From: UBA2020 sp964551435 | GTDB lineage: Bacteria; Pseudomonadota; Alphaproteobacteria; Micavibrionales; UBA2020 | DNA: 64,000 bases | Direction of reading: 5' to 3' | Assembly (NCBI GenBank): GCA_964551435.1 | Contig: CAZKBS010000003.1 | Coordinates: 62,001 to 126,000, forward strand | In this document: piece after piece, positions 27,491 to 35,670 of the stretch | Layout: each line of letters opens with the position of its first letter | Numbering within the stretch: the stretch's first letter is position 1 | Notes under the pieces: generated by a model | The model's database searches: none | What the model was told of the DNA's origin: nothing | What the model saw: only the letters and a program-made list of their open reading frames with translations | Program-made: the position numbers and the translations under genes

Positions 27491-29017
27491 TTATTTACCT
27501 GGCTTGCGCGGCTTGAGTTTGAAGTTGAAATCATCGCTGACCTGCTGACGCAGCGTAGCCTGCTGCGCGGAGACTTCGACCTGTTCGAAATCAACCTGAT
27601 TGCGGTCGGTCACGCGAACATTCGTCCAGAGCGCTTTCATCTCGCTCAGGCGGCCTGCCCAGTTTTCGGGCTGGAATACCTGATGCAGCTCGCCGCGTTC
27701 GGCGAGGATGTTCAGCATCGTATTGCCATGGCGGTCTTTGGACAGGAAATCATCCACGCCGATTTTCTCGCCCGCTTTACGCGCAATGCTCTGCACGGCT
27801 TCGAAATGACCGAACTTGACGGCGGTAATCAGGCAGGTGTCTTCCATCTCCCCGCTTTTCTGGCGAAGGTCGGACAGCGACAGACGCGCGCCCATATTGG
27901 CGAGTTTCTGCTGCACGGTGTCGATGTTGTCCCAGAAAGCCTTGAGCCCGATGGGCAGCACAGGCTTCTCCGCGCCGCTTTCAACAGCGTCGGGATTCAG
28001 CGGACGCAGCAGCGCCTGTTTGGACTCAAAGCGTTCGTAATCGACCAGTTTTCCGTAGGTCAGGCTTTCCGCTTCGGCATAGGATTTGTCAAACGCCTGC
28101 ACCGTCATGGTGCCGGTTTTCCAGCCCGGCAGCACGCGCGACCACAGCTCGGTCATTTCCGGCAGACGGTCAACCCAATGCTGGGGCGCGAAGACATGCT
28201 GCAAGCCGCCGCGTTCATAGGCACGGGTCAGCACGTTGGCGCTATAGCCCATCTGACGGATGAAATCGGCTGTTTCAAACTGCTCCCCGCGCGATTGCAT
28301 GCGTTTGGAGATATCGTTGAAACGGTCCCACGCGCCCTGATGATAGAACACGGTGTCGCCCGAATTATCCGGCAGCAGCAGATATTCCTTGCGCAGCCAG
28401 TCGCCGTTCTGGGCGAGGCGGCGGGTAATATCTTCGTAGTTGCCGTTTTGCGAAAACGCCTGACGCACGTCGTTCGGCGTCAGCCCTGCCTTGGCAAGGC
28501 GGTCTTCGGGCATCTCGCGGCCTTCGGTGTTCAAAAGATTGCGCTTGAGAACAGGGTCGAGCTGCCCGTCGTTGCGGAACAGTTCGCGGCGCGACGGCAT
28601 GGGCACGTAGTACCACAGGCGTTCCATTTCATCGAAACGGCCTTGCCAGACCGAAGCGCTGAAAATCTTGCCCAGCCCGCCGTTCTGGCGCGCGCTGTCG
28701 AGCAGGCTGCGCGAATCCTCGTTCGGACCCAGCGGCTTTTTGAAATCATCCATGGTGAACTTGTCGCCGGCCTTGTTCACAATCGCGAGGACTTTGTCGA
28801 AATTACGCCAGAAACCGGGCGTGTCGATGAGGTATTTACCTTCATCGTCCTGCGTGAAGAAATCTTCCTTGGTCAGTTTGTTACGCTGTTCGGCAAGCGC
28901 CTCCATCACCTTTTCGAGGTTTTCCCCCGAAAACGCGCGCGTTTTATACTTTTCCTGATCCGGATGTTCGCACAGCGCGGCAATGATAGCCTGCTTGATG
29001 TAACGTCCCCCGCTCAT
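27491..29017 (-). CDS. Hypothetical protein with degenerate internal repeats; last gene of the VWA/AAA+ operon
   Basis: 508 aa, soluble, no signal peptide. No family recognised. A motif of the form 'GxLxxVFxxxxWxxRxxEMxxLWxxV' occurs three times: residues 113-138, 270-295 and 442-467. The first and last copies follow a DF-containing turn and a 'KAGxKxxxxDF' segment (83-92 and 414-424). The repeats are about 155-170 residues apart, so the protein looks like three diverged modules. Some segments (GNTMLNILAERG, DTCLITAVKFGHFEAVQ) resemble ankyrin-type helices, but I would not call it an ankyrin protein. The ATG overlaps the stop of the preceding 103-aa gene by 4 bp. Confidence 0.75.
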   Translation of the reverse strand: MSGGRYIKQAIIAALCEHPDQEKYKTRAFSGENLEKVMEALAEQRNKLTKEDFFTQDDEGKYLIDTPGFWRNFDKVLAIVNKAGDKFTMDDFKKPLGPNEDSRSLLDSARQNGGLGKIFSASVWQGRFDEMERLWYYVPMPSRRELFRNDGQLDPVLKRNLLNTEGREMPEDRLAKAGLTPNDVRQAFSQNGNYEDITRRLAQNGDWLRKEYLLLPDNSGDTVFYHQGAWDRFNDISKRMQSRGEQFETADFIRQMGYSANVLTRAYERGGLQHVFAPQHWVDRLPEMTELWSRVLPGWKTGTMTVQAFDKSYAEAESLTYGKLVDYERFESKQALLRPLNPDAVESGAEKPVLPIGLKAFWDNIDTVQQKLANMGARLSLSDLRQKSGEMEDTCLITAVKFGHFEAVQSIARKAGEKIGVDDFLSKDRHGNTMLNILAERGELHQVFQPENWAGRLSEMKALWTNVRVTDRNQVDFEQVEVSAQQATLRQQVSDDFNFKLKPRKPGK

Positions 29018-29325
29018 GTCTTCACCTCTTTAAAAAGTGTTTTGGTAACCCCGTTGCGCTCCGAAATCTTTTCGATGTCCGCGTCCGTCATCAGCGCGTC
29101 TGCCGGAATGAAGATAACGCCGACGTTTTCGTCGCGCATCGCTGCTTCAAGCTCCAGCATCGTCTCGCATGACGATACCCCTTTATCCTGGCGGATCATC
29201 TCGCTCTCCCAGCCGGACGAAACGGTGAACAGGCGGGTGCCGTGCGCAAGGAAACGCGCACCGCGTTCCATCGCATTCTGCTGCGCCGCAGCGGCGCCTA
29301 CCTGTTTCAACGTTTCCTGTGCCAT
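29014..29325 (-). CDS. Small hypothetical protein in the VWA/AAA+ operon
   Basis: 103 aa, soluble. No known domain. The second half contains hydrophobic strands (NVGVIFIPADALMTDADIE) that suggest an alpha/beta mini-domain. It sits between the AAA+ gene (30-bp gap) and the repeat-protein gene (4-bp ATGA overlap), so it is translated with them. Its function is inferred only from operon membership: probably an adaptor or substrate of the ATPase/VWA machine. Confidence 0.7.
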   Translation of the reverse strand: MAQETLKQVGAAAAQQNAMERGARFLAHGTRLFTVSSGWESEMIRQDKGVSSCETMLELEAAMRDENVGVIFIPADALMTDADIEKISERNGVTKTLFKEVKT

Positions 29326-29355
29326 ATGCTTTTCCGACCTGATCGCTGGCTCCGC

Positions 29356-32157
29356 TTATCGCGGGCCCGGCTTGCTGTTCTTGAGGACGAACTTCGGAAG
29401 GTTCATAGTGACCTCCGGTGCGACCATCAGTTCGGCAAGCTGTTTGCCTTCCAGATATTCCTTGCGCGCCTCGGCAAGATAAGCCTTTTCAGCTTCGGCA
29501 TCACCCAGCGGCTTGCCGGCCCGTTCGCGCAGATAATCGGAATCGACGTTGTTGCGGTATTTGAAGGCATCGGTCAGATGCTTCTTGACCACTTCGGGCA
29601 TACCGCGGGTCAGGTCACCGATGGCGGCCTCGACCTTGGTCTGCGCAGACGGATCGTTGCGGTCAACGTGCGTCACGCCTGCTTCGCGGAACGCCGCGAG
29701 CAGTTTGGACGGCGCCTTTTCACCGACCACCAGCGTCTTGCCGCGCTGCTGGTTACGCACGATATGCAGCGTCACAGCGCGCTCGCCGTCTTCATCGGCA
29801 TAAAACACCTGCAGGCTGGTCGTGGCGATACCATGCTCGGACGTGCCTTCCGCGATGGAAAGACCGTCGTTGCGGCGTGGGCTGTTCTGGTTTGCGGCCT
29901 GATCGCCATCCACCTGCGCCGGTGCGCTGTCGCGCATCATCGGGCGGATGTTCTGATCCCACACGGCGCTGAGGTTTTTCTCTCCCACCGTCGGCAGCGC
30001 GAGCGACGCGATGAAGTCGTCATGATGCACAAGGTCATCGAGATCGAAATCGACGCGTTTTTTCTCACGCACATAAACCGCCGCGTCCTTGATGATCGCT
30101 TCTGCCAGCGGCTGGCCGGCATAAAGCTGTTCGGGGTCGCGGTTGGCGACGAACAGTTCGTTCGTCAGCGCGGTTTCTTTCTCCTGCACGTATTTCAGCG
30201 CATCGAGGAATTTTTTCGGCGTGATGATAGAGTCGTCATCGGCTTCGATGCTCGGGTCCATCTGGCGGATGAAGTTGCAGAACACCTTGCGCGCGATTTG
30301 CGCCTGGCGGTTCAGGTCTTTGTCGGCGAAGGCGCTGATGTTCAGGCTTTCCTCGACCGATTTCTGACGGCTGCGGGCACCTTCCTTGAGGGAGATGTCG
30401 CGCAGGCCAAACTCTTCCATCGCCTTGTTCAGCTTGCTGTAGAGCTTGTTTTTGCCCACAGAGCCGGACTTTTCGTAGACCATACGCTCGATGTATTCAA
30501 CAAGGCGCGTACCGTAGTTGAGGGACGGATTTTCCTCGACCGTTTCAGCACGCTTCGGCGGCTTATTCCAGGCGCCGAACTCGACTTTGACAGGGCTGTC
30601 GACGGGCTGCATTTTCGCGCGGATCGGCTGCGCCTCTTCGAGGTGCTGCTTGATACGGCGGAAAGACATGCCTTCCTTCTTGGTGTATTCCTCGTCCACT
30701 TCCTCGATGAGGTCGGGGGCAGCGGTCGTGATTTTTTCGGCATCCGACAGGGTCGCCCAGCGGTCGTAGAACAGCGCCAGTTTTTCGGACGCGGATACAA
30801 CATCCTGCCAGTTCGCCAGCAGGGTTTGCTGGAGTTCAGGGATCGGCGTGCCTTCGACTTTCGCCTTGGTTTCACGCAGCCACATCAGCCATTCACCGAA
30901 AGCAGCCGGATCGGCGTCTGCCTGTTCCTGGAACGCGCTGTAGATGGTCGAAACCGGCATGCCCACCATCATCTGGCAGATACGGTGCTGCCAGTCGATG
31001 ACATCGGGATCGGGCAGCGTATCGGGCTTCAGACGGTCATAAACCGACTTGTTCAGCGAACGCGTGGTGGAGCCGTCTTCGGTTTTGTTACCCGTAAAGG
31101 TGACGAAGAAGCCTGCGCCCATATCGTCACGCTTGAACGTGAAGGAACTGGGGCCGGAGGTGTTGTCTTTGTTCTTGAGCGGGTTGTCGACCGTGCATTC
31201 ACGCAATTCGCCAATCAGGAACTGGATGACGGTTTGCAGGGCGTTGTCCGAACCTTCGCGCGATTTGTTGTACTCGTCGAGGACGATTTCGCGGTTTTCG
31301 AGGAACGCACGGATGAGCGCGCCGTACTGCGAGTTCATACCAAGCGCGTTACCGCCGGCGTTGTCGAGCCCTTCGATTTTGCTGACTTTGGTCAGGACAT
31401 CGAAAGATTTCTGCACTTCGTCGTTGCCGGCCGTTTTCAGATAGGCCCAGTCAATCGCCTTCAGAACGCCGTTGTCATCCTTGCTAATGGCCTTTTCCGG
31501 CAGGGAGGCCAGAAGACCGACAGACACATCTTCGAGCGAGCCTGCCTTCAGACGTTTGTCGATGGCTTTGGGCAGCGCATCGGCGGCGCCGAAGTCCAGC
31601 ACCATTTCGAATAGAAGGTCGTTCATGTTCTTGCCGCCGCAGTCGAAAATCTCGACCGAACCCTTGCCGCGCAGACGTCCCTGCAGGGCGCCGAGGAACG
31701 ACTTACCGTGACCCGGGTCGCCGATCATCATCTGTGTGCGGTTGAAGTTTTCGTTCTGGGGCTGTTTGCCTTCCAGAATGTCTTTCTGACGCTGCAGCGG
31801 GTCGCCGCGGCGTTCGATACCATCCTTGAAAATCGGCAGCATGCTGGGTACCGGCATGTCGCAATATGCGAGCGCGACGACTTCTTCATACGGACGTTCG
31901 GAATAAATCTTCAGCGGCTGGCTGTCATCCGCGATGAAAGACAGCACCGTCTGGATGGAGCTGCGGCCGTTTTCTTCGATACGCTGCGGACCCCACATCG
32001 GGAACGGGCGCGTCGAGGTGCCGATGCGCTTTTCCAGCTGTTCGTAATCGTCAAGGGTCAGATCCTTGATGCTCTTTTTCAGGATGGACGGCACCTCCGG
32101 CTTTTTGCCTTCTGCTTTGGGGGCGGTCGTTTTCTGGTCTTTGTTGTTTTTCGTCAT
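29356..32157 (-). CDS. MoxR/CobS-like AAA+ ATPase of the VWA operon
   Basis: 933 aa. The AAA+ core is at the N-terminal third: Walker A GDPGHGKS (residues 146-153), Walker B IVLDEYNKS (D294, E295) and sensor-1-like FTGNKTEDGS followed by LNKSVYDRL. The DEYNKS form lies between the MoxR DEINRA and CobS DEYDAG types. The C-terminal 500 residues are unlike MoxR (about 320 aa) or RavA and have no recognised domain. MoxR ATPases work with VWA proteins as chaperones that fit metals or assemble complexes, so the co-operonic VWA protein is the expected partner. Start ATG overlaps the VWA stop by 4 bp. Confidence 0.85.
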   Translation of the reverse strand: MTKNNKDQKTTAPKAEGKKPEVPSILKKSIKDLTLDDYEQLEKRIGTSTRPFPMWGPQRIEENGRSSIQTVLSFIADDSQPLKIYSERPYEEVVALAYCDMPVPSMLPIFKDGIERRGDPLQRQKDILEGKQPQNENFNRTQMMIGDPGHGKSFLGALQGRLRGKGSVEIFDCGGKNMNDLLFEMVLDFGAADALPKAIDKRLKAGSLEDVSVGLLASLPEKAISKDDNGVLKAIDWAYLKTAGNDEVQKSFDVLTKVSKIEGLDNAGGNALGMNSQYGALIRAFLENREIVLDEYNKSREGSDNALQTVIQFLIGELRECTVDNPLKNKDNTSGPSSFTFKRDDMGAGFFVTFTGNKTEDGSTTRSLNKSVYDRLKPDTLPDPDVIDWQHRICQMMVGMPVSTIYSAFQEQADADPAAFGEWLMWLRETKAKVEGTPIPELQQTLLANWQDVVSASEKLALFYDRWATLSDAEKITTAAPDLIEEVDEEYTKKEGMSFRRIKQHLEEAQPIRAKMQPVDSPVKVEFGAWNKPPKRAETVEENPSLNYGTRLVEYIERMVYEKSGSVGKNKLYSKLNKAMEEFGLRDISLKEGARSRQKSVEESLNISAFADKDLNRQAQIARKVFCNFIRQMDPSIEADDDSIITPKKFLDALKYVQEKETALTNELFVANRDPEQLYAGQPLAEAIIKDAAVYVREKKRVDFDLDDLVHHDDFIASLALPTVGEKNLSAVWDQNIRPMMRDSAPAQVDGDQAANQNSPRRNDGLSIAEGTSEHGIATTSLQVFYADEDGERAVTLHIVRNQQRGKTLVVGEKAPSKLLAAFREAGVTHVDRNDPSAQTKVEAAIGDLTRGMPEVVKKHLTDAFKYRNNVDSDYLRERAGKPLGDAEAEKAYLAEARKEYLEGKQLAELMVAPEVTMNLPKFVLKNSKPGPR

Positions 32158-35100
32158 GGTTTCCGATCCATCTTGTTATGAGCTTGTCTCATGGCTCTGC
32201 GTTTTTGACTGTTAGGAATAGCCTGGAAGCTTCCGGTTTTCCTGACCTTCTCGAGCAAAAGCCCGACGATCGCCATCGGCACTTCTTCCGGATTGTTACC
32301 AAGGACGATACCCATGTCCTGATAAGGTTTCCGGCCTTTGATGCTTTCGGCCATTTTTTGCATGTTCGTCCCCTTCGCCGCGGTGATAATCGCCGCATCG
32401 AAAGTGATTTTGTCGGAGTGGTCGAACATAGTGAAGATCTTCTCTTTCGACGGTTCGGGGTCGAACATATCGCCGTCGGAGATGACCAGTACGTGCGTGA
32501 ACCCGCTGAGGGTTCCGCTCTTGCCCCGCTGTTCGCCAATCGTCTTGGCGACTTTTTGCACGGCGGGCGCGAAGTTGGTACCCGAATTGAGGCCCTTGCG
32601 GGCGGCCTGCATGGCCTGACCGATTTTGATACGGTCGTCACCGGGTTTGATCAGGATGGGCGGATCGCTGTCGCCCCACATCGTGACATATACGTTCATC
32701 TTCATGTCCTTGCCGGCGGCGGCTTCGAACATGATGGCGGCAGCTTGCAGCGCCGCGTTGATGGGCACAGCCCCGCCGCTGCCCGAACCCATGGATCCCG
32801 AACCGTCGATGGCGATGACGATATCAATTTCGGTCGGGACCATGCTGGTCTCGTCCTTGTGGAAACGCTTCAGATCTTCTTCTTCAAGCTGGCCGGTAAC
32901 TTTTTTGATGGTCATGTTCCGGTGCGCTTCGGCATTGAAGCGGTCTTTGACCTCGCCATTTTCAGGCAGGATATCCAGCGAGCGCGACATTTTCGATTTA
33001 CGCTGCAGCTGGCGGTCTTGCACATCCTTGAACAGCTTGCGTACGCGGGTGATGGGACCGGCCAGCTCGGCGATGCGGGCGTTGTAATCCGTCCAGTCCT
33101 GCTTGGAGAGTTCCTCCAGCGACTTGCCATCGCCATCGCCGCCCTGTTTGCTGGGCTTCGACTGGCTTTTGCTTTTGCTCTTACTTTTGCTTTTGCTCTT
33201 CTGGCCGTCCTGACCCTCACCGTCGGCGTCTTGTCCGTCTTCACCGTCGGCGTCCTGTCCGTCCTGCGCGTCCTGTTCTTCCTGATCCATGCGGTCGATT
33301 TCTTTTTGGATCTCGTCCGCGGTCTGGCCATCGGAATCCGCATCGTCGCCATCGGCGTCGCTGCCATCGGCGTCGTTACCATCGGCATCATTGCCGTCAC
33401 CGTCGGCGTCGTTACCGTCGCCGTTGGCATCGCTGCCGTTGGGGTCAAGCTCGTCCGTCGGGTTTTCGGTCGGCGCCTTGGGTGCAGGCATATCGCCCGC
33501 CCCTTCGACGGGGACGGTGTCTTCGTCATCGGCACCCAGCTGGCCTTCGCCTTTTTCAGGCTTGCCTTGCTGCTGGCCGTCCTGTTCCTGACCTTCGCCT
33601 TCTTGGCCTTCGCCTTCCTGACCTTCGGCGTCCTGCTCTTCGCTGTTCTCGCCTTTTTCGCCCTTTTGGCCTTTTTGTTTCTGTTTCTGCTTGTCGCCTT
33701 TTTGGCCCTGCTGACCTTGCTGACCGTCCTGATCCTGACCGTCGGCGTCTTCGCCGTCCATGTCATCGGGATCCTGCTGCTCGCCTTGCGGCTTGCCGCG
33801 GTCTTTTTGCTGCTTTTGTTTCTGCTTTTGCTGGTCTTGCTTGTTCTTCTGGCCTTTTTGCGGTTTGCCTTTGCCCTGCCCCTGGCCTTGTCCCTGACCT
33901 TGGCCTTCCTGCTCCTGACCTTCCTGGCCTTCCTGCCCCTCTTGGCCGTCCTGACCATCTTGGCCGTCTTGACCGTCCTGATCCTTGTCCTGATTTTGCT
34001 GCTTTTGCTTGTCCTGCGCGTCTTTCAGCTGCTGGTCGATCTGATCGTTCTGCTGCTTGAGGATGCGCTGCAGGAGATCTTCCGCATACAGCTTCATGAT
34101 TTCATCAATCACAGCCTTGCGCGACAGATCGGCGCTTTCGATACGCGCTTTCAGGTTCTGCCAGCCATAAAGACGCTCGTGCTGCTTGGGCTGCAAGTTT
34201 TCAAGCCCCTTGGGCCCGCCTGCCAGTTCGCGCAACAATTTGAAATCGGGATGCTCGATACCGTCGTCGTCTTCTTTTTTATCCGCAGGGCGGCGCGCCA
34301 GCGTTTGCGTCTTGCGCACAAGGTTCGGGTTGACGCCGACCTTGAACCAGCCCGCATCGCTGTTTTCGAACATGCCGTTGTTTTGATAAAAACTCAGCTG
34401 CACGGCATTGCAGAGGTTCAGATAACGGCGCAGTTCATCCGACATACCATCTTTCGGCAGGCGCGTCAGACCGACGCCGCGGCCCGTGACGGCGGTATTG
34501 TTTACCGATACGCCATAGTCCTGCAAAAGCTGTTTGCCCATGTTGGCGACAAAACGGTTGGCGACGTTTTCTTCGGCGGCCGCGAACATTTTGTGGCGCA
34601 ATTCCCACTCGGTCGAAAGCATGAGGAGCTGTTTGTACTCCTCCGGCTTCAGCTGCGGGCCTTTTTTGCCTTTTGCCTTGCCGTTGCCCTGCGCCTCGCG
34701 CGCCTTGCGCAGCAGCGGCTGCATTTCCTTGTACACTTCCTGCATGCGCTTCGGATAGCTGACCGACAGCAGCGAGTGACCGATTTCACGGTACACATCC
34801 GCGCGCGCGTGTTCAAAGCCGACAATCATGCTCTGCACGAAGTCGATATTGATGTGGTTCTTGGCACGTTCGAAAGAAAAACCCGTGCCCGGCGCGCCCC
34901 AGCTGTAGCGCGTATCCTTGTCGCGCATCGCCTCGCGCACGTGGTGTGCGTGCGAGAGCAGTTCCTGATGCGCATGGCGCGTGCCTGTCACCTGCTGCCA
35001 GAGTTCTGTGCGGGTGAGCGGCGTATTTTCAGCAGGCGGCTTCGCCCAGGATTTCATCTGGTCGGGATTAAGCGACAGATAAGACAGCGCCGCGCCCCAC

Positions 35101-35366
35101 AGAAGCTGGGTTTCCGGCGTATCGAATTTGGGGGTCTTGGGCGCCTGTCCCGTTTGCACGGCTTCGAAGGCGTTCAGGGTTTCCTTGCGGAAATCTTCGG
35201 TATCGACGCCAAGGCCGGCAACGAAATCCTTGAGGTCGTCAAAGGTAAAGGGTTTGGGGTTATCGGTATTTTGAGCCGCGCGGATTTTCCCGTTCAGCGA
35301 CAAACGATGCCGCGTCAGGGGTTCGCGCAGAATATTCTCAATCTTTCTCCGGTCCCGTTTATCCAT
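32154..35366 (-). CDS. CobT-like VWA-domain protein with very long low-complexity region
   Basis: 1070 aa, no signal peptide. Three parts: an N-terminal domain (1-435) of unknown fold with CobT-like character; a low-complexity region (about 440-745) of Gln/Asp/Gly/Glu/Lys; and a C-terminal VWA domain (about 830-1070). The MIDAS metal site is complete: DGSGS (D854, S856, S858), GTNF (T930) and SDGD (D964). CobT of cobaltochelatase has the same order (N domain, acidic linker, VWA) but is about 600 aa. First gene of the operon, 4-bp overlap with the AAA+ gene; a CtrA-type box lies upstream. Not a cobaltochelatase by context: no cobN here. Confidence 0.85.
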   Translation of the reverse strand: MDKRDRRKIENILREPLTRHRLSLNGKIRAAQNTDNPKPFTFDDLKDFVAGLGVDTEDFRKETLNAFEAVQTGQAPKTPKFDTPETQLLWGAALSYLSLNPDQMKSWAKPPAENTPLTRTELWQQVTGTRHAHQELLSHAHHVREAMRDKDTRYSWGAPGTGFSFERAKNHINIDFVQSMIVGFEHARADVYREIGHSLLSVSYPKRMQEVYKEMQPLLRKAREAQGNGKAKGKKGPQLKPEEYKQLLMLSTEWELRHKMFAAAEENVANRFVANMGKQLLQDYGVSVNNTAVTGRGVGLTRLPKDGMSDELRRYLNLCNAVQLSFYQNNGMFENSDAGWFKVGVNPNLVRKTQTLARRPADKKEDDDGIEHPDFKLLRELAGGPKGLENLQPKQHERLYGWQNLKARIESADLSRKAVIDEIMKLYAEDLLQRILKQQNDQIDQQLKDAQDKQKQQNQDKDQDGQDGQDGQDGQEGQEGQEGQEQEGQGQGQGQGQGKGKPQKGQKNKQDQQKQKQKQQKDRGKPQGEQQDPDDMDGEDADGQDQDGQQGQQGQKGDKQKQKQKGQKGEKGENSEEQDAEGQEGEGQEGEGQEQDGQQQGKPEKGEGQLGADDEDTVPVEGAGDMPAPKAPTENPTDELDPNGSDANGDGNDADGDGNDADGNDADGSDADGDDADSDGQTADEIQKEIDRMDQEEQDAQDGQDADGEDGQDADGEGQDGQKSKSKSKSKSKSQSKPSKQGGDGDGKSLEELSKQDWTDYNARIAELAGPITRVRKLFKDVQDRQLQRKSKMSRSLDILPENGEVKDRFNAEAHRNMTIKKVTGQLEEEDLKRFHKDETSMVPTEIDIVIAIDGSGSMGSGSGGAVPINAALQAAAIMFEAAAGKDMKMNVYVTMWGDSDPPILIKPGDDRIKIGQAMQAARKGLNSGTNFAPAVQKVAKTIGEQRGKSGTLSGFTHVLVISDGDMFDPEPSKEKIFTMFDHSDKITFDAAIITAAKGTNMQKMAESIKGRKPYQDMGIVLGNNPEEVPMAIVGLLLEKVRKTGSFQAIPNSQKRRAMRQAHNKMDRKP
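33120..34035 (-). repeat. Low-complexity, internally repetitive coding DNA in the VWA gene
   Basis: About 900 bp with many short, imperfect direct repeats. On the protein it reads as (DGQ)n, (EGQ)n, (GQ)n, (KQ)n, GDGNDADGDGNDADG-type Asp/Gly repeats, and (SK)n followed by SQSK. The Asp-Gly part (about residues 645-685) has the DxDxDG spacing of calcium-binding loops. Such DNA can vary in length by slippage. The reading frame stays open throughout. Confidence 0.85.
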
Positions 35367-35670
35367 TTCATCCAGCCTTTACTATGATGCCGCACGGAGA
35401 AGAGGATACCTCTCCGGCGACTCGTCTGATCGTGACGGCCATGACCAAAGCCTTGAAATTGCCCATGCCGGAAGTTTTGGCAGAGAATTCTGACGTTGGT
35501 TTTCAGCAATTTTGATCGGAAGTCAGGCTAGCATTTTTTGTAAAAGCGTCAAAGTTAAAAATGTGTTAAAGCGCAATACAAGTAAATCTCCGCTGCACCG
35601 CAAGGATGTTTCGTTATTAAAAATTAATGGAATTTATTATTAAATTACAAAAGCTTAAAAAATACGTAAA
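35367..35670. other. Intergenic region upstream of the VWA/AAA+ operon
   Basis: 304 bp, AT-rich from 35510 onward. It holds the candidate CtrA box at 35555-35569, a GACTC (GANTC, CcrM-type methylation) at 35419-35423 and further isolated TTAA words at 35617, 35624, 35640 and 35655 that are not at CtrA spacing. No open reading frame or RNA gene is evident. Probably contains the operon's promoter. Confidence 0.6.
35555..35569. promoter_or_regulatory. Candidate CtrA box (TTAA-N7-TTAA) upstream of the VWA/AAA+ operon
   Basis: TTAA at 35555-35558 and 35566-35569 separated by exactly 7 nt (AAATGTG), the full CtrA consensus. It is about 190 bp upstream of the VWA start codon and about 100 bp from the stop of the next gene, which reads the same way, so it can only act on the operon. 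Chance occurrence is possible in AT-rich DNA; CtrA itself is encoded at 61519-62229. Confidence 0.5.

Noticed and set aside
27383..29482. 699-aa open frame overlapping cysQ and opposite the 508-aa gene
   Set aside because: It crosses the bidirectional terminator at 27436-27466 and overlaps the real cysQ 3' end; no recognisable domain.
29242..31614. 790-aa open frame opposite the AAA+ gene
   Set aside because: Antisense shadow of a GC-rich gene; the minus strand has Walker A and B motifs and the plus frame has none.
33120..34035. CRISPR-like short direct repeats
   Set aside because: Repeats are in frame, variable, without uniform spacers, and inside a long gene; no cas genes nearby.
32154..35366. 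Calling the VWA gene cobT (cobaltochelatase)
   Set aside because: Domain order is similar, but it is far longer, its partner ATPase has a large unrelated C-terminal part, and there is no cobN or other cobalamin pathway gene in the operon.
32178..35387. 1069-aa open frame on the plus strand opposite the VWA gene
   Set aside because: It reads as long runs of Leu/Val/Phe/Ala produced by the antisense of the Gln/Asp/Gly-rich repeats, has no family motif, and the minus-strand product has a complete VWA MIDAS and coupled neighbours.
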